Shown here piece after piece: positions 30,580-35,698 of a stretch of 35,698 nt of DNA. Origin of the DNA: Fibrobacter sp. (GTDB lineage: Bacteria; Fibrobacterota; Fibrobacteria; Fibrobacterales; Fibrobacteraceae). The position numbers were made by a program, and so were the translations under genes. Numbering within the stretch: the first letter of the stretch is position 1; each line of letters begins with the position of its first letter. The notes under the pieces were generated by a model. The model saw only the letters and a list, made by a program, of their open reading frames with translations. It ran no database searches and was not told the origin of the DNA. The stretch covers positions 1 through 35,698 of the forward strand of contig JAAYJH010000005.1 of NCBI GenBank assembly GCA_012523035.1, read 5' to 3'.

Positions 30580-31824
30580 ATGGCTAAACTTTCTATAAAA
30601 GACTTAGATCTTCAATCCAAAAAAGTTTTTATTCGCGTAGATTTTAATGTCCCTCAAGACAAAGAAACAGGAGAAATTACTAACACTAAACGAATTGAAG
30701 CTGCGCTTCCTACAATACAATATGCATTAGACCAAGGGGCTGCAGTTATTTTGGCAAGTCATTTAGGTCGCCCTAATGGACAAATCCATTCAAAATTTAG
30801 CTTGGCTCCTGTGGCTAAGAAATTAGAAGAATTGATTGCTTTGCCTGTGCAGTTTCTTTCGGATTGTGTGGGTCCAGAGGTAGAGTCTGCTTGTGCTTCT
30901 CTTCAACCGGGACAAATTATTTTACTCGAAAATCTTCGTTTTCATATTGAAGAAGAAGGAAAGGGAAAAGATTCAGATGGAAATAAAGTAAAAGCAGATC
31001 CAGAAAAGGTAAAGGCTTTTAGAGCTTCTTTGACTCGTTTGGCAGATGTATATGTCAATGATGCATTTGGAACAGCACACCGAGCCCATTCTTCTATGAC
31101 TGGAGTCAATTTACCAGAGAGAGCGGCTGGTTTTTTGATGGACAAAGAATTGCAAGCTTTTGATAAGGTTTTAAATAATCCTCCTCGTCCTTTTTTAGCG
31201 ATTTTAGGTGGTGCCAAAGTGGCCGATAAAATCCAACTCATTGATAACCTTTTAGACAATGCAGACGAAATTATCATTGGTGGCGGGATGGCCTTCACAT
31301 TTAAAAAAGTCATAGATGGAATAGAAATAGGTTCCTCTCTTTTTGATGAAGAAGGAGCAAAAATTGTTCCAGATTTAATGAAAAAGGCTAAAGAAAAAGG
31401 AAAGAAAATAATCCTCCCTATTGACTATGTGGCTGCAGATCAATTTGCTGCAAACGCACAAACTAAAGTGGTTACAGATGCAGAAGGAATTCCTTCTGCT
31501 TGGATGGGTTTAGATGTGGGCACAGCTTCCACTCAACTTTTTGTAGATGCTATTCATCGAGCAAAAACTGTAGTTTGGAATGGTCCCGCAGGCGTTTTCG
31601 AGTTTCCAGCATTTGAAGCAGCGACAAAAGCGATGGCAAATGCTATTATAGAAACCACAGAAAATGGAGCGATTACTGTAATAGGTGGGGGTGATACAGC
31701 TACCGCGGCAAAAAAATATGGGGCAGATAAAAAAGTTACCCACACATCTACCGGAGGAGGAGCTTCTCTAGAGCTCTTAGAAGGAAAGGTGCTTCCTGGA
31801 ATTGCGTTTTTAACTGATAAATAA
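30580..31824 (+). CDS. pgk: phosphoglycerate kinase
   Basis: 414 aa. It transfers phosphate from 1,3-bisphosphoglycerate to ADP in glycolysis. Visible: [53 protein letters not shown], the hinge, and [11 protein letters not shown] with [14 protein letters not shown] at the nucleotide site. The block [20 protein letters not shown] after LRFH is an insertion shared with eukaryote-type PGK and absent from the short E. coli or Bacillus type. The ATG at 30580 has AAAGG seven bases before it. A perfect 11-bp hairpin follows the stop. Confidence 0.97.
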   Translation: MAKLSIKDLDLQSKKVFIRVDFNVPQDKETGEITNTKRIEAALPTIQYALDQGAAVILASHLGRPNGQIHSKFSLAPVAKKLEELIALPVQFLSDCVGPEVESACASLQPGQIILLENLRFHIEEEGKGKDSDGNKVKADPEKVKAFRASLTRLADVYVNDAFGTAHRAHSSMTGVNLPERAAGFLMDKELQAFDKVLNNPPRPFLAILGGAKVADKIQLIDNLLDNADEIIIGGGMAFTFKKVIDGIEIGSSLFDEEGAKIVPDLMKKAKEKGKKIILPIDYVAADQFAANAQTKVVTDAEGIPSAWMGLDVGTASTQLFVDAIHRAKTVVWNGPAGVFEFPAFEAATKAMANAIIETTENGAITVIGGGDTATAAKKYGADKKVTHTSTGGGASLELLEGKVLPGIAFLTDK

Positions 31825-31837
31825 TGTTTTATATTTT

Positions 31838-31863
31838 CAAAGCTTGATCTCAATCAAGCTTTG
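31838..31863 (+). terminator. hairpin after pgk, no T-run
   Basis: CAAAGCTTGAT (31838-31848) and ATCAAGCTTTG (31853-31863) form a perfect 11-bp stem with a CTCA loop. Because no U-run follows, it may protect the pgk mRNA end or only partly terminate before the next gene at 31879. Confidence 0.55.
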
Positions 31864-31878
31864 ATTAATGAATAAAAA

Positions 31879-32619
31879 ATGATAATTTACTTCATATTAT
31901 TTTTATTTTTCACGGGCATTACTTTTGCAGGCACAAATTCCTCTGAAAGTACAGGTGTTTTTTCTTCACCTTATAAAATCTCTAAAGACGAATACATTGC
32001 ACAAAGTCATTTTATGGGTGGATTGACGCTTTCACTCGTCGAAGCAAACAGTTCTGATTTAGAACTTTTTTTTGGAGACATTTATCAGTTAGATGCATAT
32101 GTATTTTCTTTCACAGGATTCACAGGGTATTTTTTTAGAGATGGCTTAGCGGCAGGGATAAAAGCGGGCTTTGAGCAAAGTAAAGGTGAATTTGATTTTT
32201 TATTATTGAAGGATATATTAGACATATCACAAAGAAAAAAATATCTGAGTCGAGGTTATTCTGTGGAGCCTTATTTTAGAAATTATTTAAAGCTTTTTGA
32301 CACAAAAAACTTATACTTTTTTAATGAAACGGCTTTGATGCTTCAGTATTCTTCTGGAATTTTACAAACAGACGACCACACTACTATGAATAAAACTCTT
32401 TTGAATGCATGGAAGTTTGAATTTGGAATTCGTCCTGGAGTCAACATCTTTATTTTCAATAGACTAGCCTTTGAAACTTCTATTAGTTTACTTGGTTTAA
32501 GCTCTAGTTTTTCTACCATCCATGAAAACGATCAAAAAAAGAGTCATTTTAATTATAACATTATTAACTTTAAAGTGAATTTGTTAGCACTTGATTTTTC
32601 CTTAGTTTATTTTTTATAA
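31879..32619 (+). CDS. exported beta-rich protein, probable outer-membrane barrel
   Basis: 246 aa, not recognised. Signal peptide 1-17 (MIIYFILFLFFTGITFA). The mature chain has repeated amphipathic strands rich in Phe and Tyr (YVFSFTGFTGYFFRDGLAAGIKAGFEQ, split by turns; FEFGIRPGVNIFIFNRLAFETSISLLG) and ends LALDFSLVYFL. Size and pattern fit an 8- to 10-stranded barrel. The PCMD lipoprotein starts 12 nt downstream, so the two are probably made and used together. No close family can be named. Confidence 0.6.
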   Translation: MIIYFILFLFFTGITFAGTNSSESTGVFSSPYKISKDEYIAQSHFMGGLTLSLVEANSSDLELFFGDIYQLDAYVFSFTGFTGYFFRDGLAAGIKAGFEQSKGEFDFLLLKDILDISQRKKYLSRGYSVEPYFRNYLKLFDTKNLYFFNETALMLQYSSGILQTDDHTTMNKTLLNAWKFEFGIRPGVNIFIFNRLAFETSISLLGLSSSFSTIHENDQKKSHFNYNIINFKVNLLALDFSLVYFL

Positions 32620-32631
32620 GCAGTTTTGTCT

Positions 32632-34209
32632 ATGAAATCAAAAGTTTTATTCTTTTTCACACTCTATCTTTTATCGGCTTGTTCCATCGATTTTAAGCAA
32701 TTTGATGAATCGCATTATGCTGATTTGACTGCTATAGAATTTTATGATCAAGCAGAAACACCTCTAATTGTAAAAACCGACAATACAATAAAATTAAAAT
32801 TACTCTCAAACACAAAAAACAAAAAAACCTTAAAATTAAAATCCTTTGAAATCAGTCCATTTGCCGCTCTTTATTTGATAGATACACTCCTAGATGAGCA
32901 TTTGGATATATTGAAGAGTTCAGATTCAATACAAAACTTAGTTTCTAATTCTTTAACAAAATTAGAGAAAAACTCAAGCATAGAGCTCCTTAGCGACTCT
33001 TACTTTTATCTCGCTGTGATGGCAGAAAATAAAAAAACTGTTTTTTGGAAAGTGAATATCTCTTATTTGCAAGCAGTCCAATCCAGTTCTTCCTCTTCAA
33101 ATCCTTTGATCAACAGCTCTTCTTCATCTTTAATAGAGTCTTCTTCTTCAAGTCATTTGAACAGTAGTTCATCTTCAAACATTAAAAGTTCTAGCTCATC
33201 TGAATCCATACAAACGGATCCCTCTATCCCTCAAATTTTAGCATTAAAAATAAACGAAATGGAAGCGACCATCCATTCAAACACTATCGTTATAGATGAT
33301 TTGCCTTTTTTAACAGACCTTACACAATTAAAGGTTTCAGATGTTTTATATTCTGATTCAGAAATGATAGAAACCATACCAGAATCAGTATATGATCTTC
33401 GAAAAGAAACTTTGTTTTATTTAAAAACACAGGACACTACGGTAGAATACACTTTAAAAGCAGGCTATCAATATCCAAATTCAAATTTCAATGATTGGAT
33501 AGACTCAAAAAACATAGAAGCTTGGGATAATGGGAATAATTCTTTGGTGACCATCACAGAAAAATTCGAAGAAAATGGAGTGACTGGTGTAAAAATGACT
33601 TCCAAAAAAGTCTTGACTACTTTTGCGAGTGGCAACTTATTTACGGGTGTTTTTAACCCTAAAAATGTAGGTCTTTTGAGCATGGCTTCTTATAAAAATG
33701 GAAATGAACTCATTGATTTTGGACTCCCTTTTGCTGCTCGCCCTGAATATATAGAAGTGGATTTTCAATACGATGGCAAAGGCGACAGTTGTGATATATA
33801 CATAGTATTAGAAAACAGATCCGCCAAAGAAAACAAGGGCTCCAATCAATATAGAAGTCCAGATGACATCAACATTTTAGTAGCTTCGGCTTGGTTTAGA
33901 GCTTCCTCAGATACAGATGACTCTGATCCCGATGTCGTCTCTATTCAAGAAAAAGACAATGGTTTTAAAACGCTTCGAATGCGATTGAAATATGGAAAAC
34001 CTTATGACGAATCTCCAATCTACCAGTCCAAAATTTTTGACTCTACTCTATCCAATGCAAACGGGATAGACAATTCTTTAATAGAAGGGAGTGGAGAAGA
34101 AGAGGTCACCCATTTGAGAATCGCTTTAGCCTCTAGCTCTAAAGGCGACACATACCAAGGAGTAGAAGGGGCCGTACTTTGGGTCGATGCACTTCGATTG
34201 CTTTATTAA
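32632..34209 (+). CDS. lipoprotein with poly-Ser linker and PCMD-like C-terminal domain
   Basis: 525 aa. Signal MKSKVLFFFTLYLLSAC with lipobox Cys17. Residues ~20-140 are an uncharacterised N-terminal domain. Residues ~145-187 form a linker of five-serine blocks spaced by short hydrophobic steps (SSSSSNPLINSSSSS), a hallmark of Fibrobacter surface proteins. From ~280 to the end the chain looks like the putative carbohydrate metabolism domain (PCMD): FNDWIDS, ASGNLFTGVFNP, a DSCDIYIVLENR strand, LRMRLKYGKPYDESP and the final GAVLWVDALRLLY. That domain is a beta-sandwich probably used for glycan contact. The ATG at 32632 is preferred to a TTG two codons earlier. It follows the barrel-like gene closely. 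Confidence 0.78.
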   Translation: MKSKVLFFFTLYLLSACSIDFKQFDESHYADLTAIEFYDQAETPLIVKTDNTIKLKLLSNTKNKKTLKLKSFEISPFAALYLIDTLLDEHLDILKSSDSIQNLVSNSLTKLEKNSSIELLSDSYFYLAVMAENKKTVFWKVNISYLQAVQSSSSSSNPLINSSSSSLIESSSSSHLNSSSSSNIKSSSSSESIQTDPSIPQILALKINEMEATIHSNTIVIDDLPFLTDLTQLKVSDVLYSDSEMIETIPESVYDLRKETLFYLKTQDTTVEYTLKAGYQYPNSNFNDWIDSKNIEAWDNGNNSLVTITEKFEENGVTGVKMTSKKVLTTFASGNLFTGVFNPKNVGLLSMASYKNGNELIDFGLPFAARPEYIEVDFQYDGKGDSCDIYIVLENRSAKENKGSNQYRSPDDINILVASAWFRASSDTDDSDPDVVSIQEKDNGFKTLRMRLKYGKPYDESPIYQSKIFDSTLSNANGIDNSLIEGSGEEEVTHLRIALASSSKGDTYQGVEGAVLWVDALRLLY

Positions 34210-34269
34210 ATCTAAATTCTAAGCACATTAAAAATCAAAACGAAAAAAATCGTAGTTGAATCAGAATCA

Positions 34270-34290
34270 AAAACTAGATAGAGTTTTTTT
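34270..34290 (+). terminator. weak terminator after the PCMD lipoprotein
   Basis: AAAACT / AGTTTT arms with a 6-nt loop, followed by a T-run that ends at the dispersed repeat. The stem is only 6 bp and AT-rich. Confidence 0.4.
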
Positions 34291-34331
34291 ATTTGAAGTC
34301 TCACACACGCCTGGTTTGTAGCTATACAGCA
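34291..34331 (+). repeat. full copy of the dispersed 41-nt repeat
   Basis: Begins ATTTGAAGTCTCACACACG and ends TAGCTATACAGCA; differs from the 18218-18258 copy at two positions. Lies in the convergent gap between the PCMD lipoprotein and the PHP gene, straight after a T-run. Confidence 0.92.
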
Positions 34332-34373
34332 TACAAAAATTTTAGCTCTAAAAACAAGAAAACAAAACTACTC

Positions 34374-35234
34374 TTAAAATCGTTCTATTCTAGAGTGCTC
34401 ATGGCATTCTTTAAGTCGTTGTACAACAGAGTAAGGCATTTTCATATACCCGGGCGAATGAGTGAGTCCTTGGGCGTGAAAATCAGACCCACCAGAACCA
34501 ATTAATTTAAAATGTTTAGCTATTTGTCTGTATTTACGAGCCACCGTTTTCTTTTGAGAAGGAGTATAGGTTTCGATCCCTTTGATTCCCCACTGTACCA
34601 ATTGATGGATAAATGTTTCGGTAATACCACTTTTATAAGGATGAGCTAAAACAGCGATCCCACCAGCGTTTTCAATCAGACGAATCGTTTGTTCGGGATT
34701 CAAACCATTTTTTTTCACATAGGCAGGTTTCCCATCGCCTATGTATTTATCAAAAGCCTCATTAAAAGAAGAACAGTATTCTTCGGAAACGAGTAATAAA
34801 GCAATATGAGGCCTTCCAACAATTTTCCCCTGACTTTTAGCTAGGACTTTCTCGTAACTCAGCTCAATTCCCAAAGTTTTTAATTTTTGAAGTATTGCTT
34901 TGACGCGATCCACTCGATATATTGTAAATTTCTCTAATTCTAAATTCAAAGCCAAATTTGTAGGGTCTATAAAATAACCTAAAATGTGAATATCTCTTCC
35001 TTCCCAAATAGAAGAGATTTCAATACCTGGAATGATTTCTATTTGTGCTTTATCAGCAATTTTTTTAGCTGTTTTATAAGCATCCAAAGTGTCGTGATCG
35101 GTGATAGAAATGCAGTGTAGATTTTTTTTACTACACAAATCGATTAATTCTTGAACAGACAAAGCTCCATCTGAATGATGGGTGTGCAAGTGCAAGTCAG
35201 CGTAAAGTTTTGGAGCAGTAGCATTCCTATTCAT
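34374..35234 (-). CDS. PHP-domain phosphoesterase (YciV/TrpH-like)
   Basis: 286 aa. The PHP metal motifs are in order: DLHLHTHHSDG (13-23), SITDHDT, PGIEIS, the insertion domain with GRPHIA, VLAHPYK, and GSGGSDFHAQG near the end. This arrangement matches YciV/TrpH proteins, of which E. coli YciV (RNase AM) removes 5' nucleotides and others hydrolyse 3',5'-nucleoside bisphosphates. The substrate here is not decided. Its start is 2 nt after the stop of the upstream gene, so they form an operon. Confidence 0.87.
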   Translation of the reverse strand: MNRNATAPKLYADLHLHTHHSDGALSVQELIDLCSKKNLHCISITDHDTLDAYKTAKKIADKAQIEIIPGIEISSIWEGRDIHILGYFIDPTNLALNLELEKFTIYRVDRVKAILQKLKTLGIELSYEKVLAKSQGKIVGRPHIALLLVSEEYCSSFNEAFDKYIGDGKPAYVKKNGLNPEQTIRLIENAGGIAVLAHPYKSGITETFIHQLVQWGIKGIETYTPSQKKTVARKYRQIAKHFKLIGSGGSDFHAQGLTHSPGYMKMPYSVVQRLKECHEHSRIERF

Positions 35235-35236
35235 AT

Positions 35237-35698
35237 TTAGTCTTGGTATTGTTTAAGTAAAAGGTCTATTTTAGATAATATCGAGTTGTCTTTGGGTTTG
35301 AGACTGATATTTAAAAAAGGGTAGCTAGTTTCAGAAAAAAAGCCAATTCGATATTTTGCTCCTGATTTCTTTGCTAAGTACAAACGAGGTAAAAAAGCTG
35401 TGTTTTCTAAATATAAAACAACACTGGCATTAAAAGCGATGATTTCTGACTCCAGTCTAAAAAATGCGTTTTCACCATAACGATTCTCGGATTCGGTGTA
35501 TGTTAAAAATGGAGTTTTAAGACGAAAGGTTTGGATGATTTTGACTTGTGGTGTAGAGCATACCAATAAAAAATTAGAAGTTTTAAGAATGGGAGCCAAA
35601 GCAGAAAGTATAAGTTTGGTAGACTCTATGTCGTGTGGTAAAAATAAAATTGTTTTTTCAGAGGTAGAAAGTGTACTTGGATATACAAAAGCCTCGGA
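35237..35698 (-). CDS. partial gene, glycosyltransferase-9-like
   Basis: The frame runs open to the right edge (about 153 residues visible), so the start lies outside the window; an internal TTG at 35599 is not a credible start. The visible part reads ILFLPHDIESTKLILSAL, then NFLLVCSTP, and SGAKYRIGFFSETSYPFLNI. The last segment resembles the A-G-A-K-x-R-I-G-F step of heptosyltransferase-family (GT9) proteins, but the chain is short and the match weak. It could equally be an uncharacterised lineage protein. Confidence 0.45.
   Translation of the reverse strand, partial: SEAFVYPSTLSTSEKTILFLPHDIESTKLILSALAPILKTSNFLLVCSTPQVKIIQTFRLKTPFLTYTESENRYGENAFFRLESEIIAFNASVVLYLENTAFLPRLYLAKKSGAKYRIGFFSETSYPFLNISLKPKDNSILSKIDLLLKQYQD

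Noticed and set aside
1-35698. Phage, defence island, toxin-antitoxin or transposase genes
   Set aside because: None of the credible genes shows such motifs; the gene content is core metabolism and envelope proteins.

Overview
The window is an AT-rich chromosomal segment of a Gram-negative bacterium, most likely a low-GC member of the Fibrobacterota. Evidence: a lipoprotein with a Fibrobacter-type FISUMP domain (21435-22337), a lipoprotein with runs of five serines and a PCMD-like C-terminus (32632-34209), several exported beta-rich proteins, and a GH94 cellobiose-type phosphorylase. No phage, transposase, CRISPR, toxin-antitoxin or defence gene was seen, and no tRNA or rRNA gene.

Layout. 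1-1160: 3' end of an NADP-type glutamate dehydrogenase, then rplU-rpmA with its own promoter and terminators. 1200-3542: a large lipoprotein with FN3-like and FGE/SUMF1-like domains. 3549-7297 (minus): acyl-CoA ligase, SpoU-type rRNA/tRNA methyltransferase, argF. 7610-11110 (minus): coupled shikimate cluster aroE > aroKB fusion > GDP-sugar reductase. 11311-14325 (plus): der, plsY, gpsA; der and plsY overlap by about 107 nt. 14401-17637: PadR regulator and GH94 phosphorylase behind a near-perfect palindrome. 17638-18548: a 911-nt non-coding block of nested repeats. 18549-19997 (minus): greA-holA. 20071-21279: argJ. 21435-22951 (minus): FISUMP lipoprotein and a CBM9-like protein. 23129-25047: a sigma-54-type promoter followed by spoVG-comM. 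25063-26633 (minus): acidic-repeat surface protein overlapping folB. 26737-29597: hemA-hemC-hemD. Then a convergent exported protein, pgk, an exported protein plus PCMD lipoprotein pair, a PHP phosphoesterase and a partial glycosyltransferase-like gene.

How it fits together. Most genes are core: translation, aromatic and arginine biosynthesis, the first steps of tetrapyrrole synthesis, glycerolipid synthesis (GpsA makes glycerol-3-phosphate, PlsY acylates it), glycolysis and replication. The lifestyle-specific part is beta-glucoside use (PadR-GH94) and an envelope of lineage-specific lipoproteins and outer-membrane proteins.

The least ordinary signals are non-coding. The 17.9-18.5 kb repeat block carries at least five copies of a core that matches the sigma-54 -24/-12 consensus with correct GG/GC spacing, and the same kind of site lies in front of spoVG-comM together with a cluster of TTAATCA repeats placed like an activator site. 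A 41-nt element recurs at 18218-18258 and 34291-34331, with a 26-nt partial copy at 6304-6329 and a decayed copy at 17688-17712. All identifications rest on reading the sequence; no database search was run.
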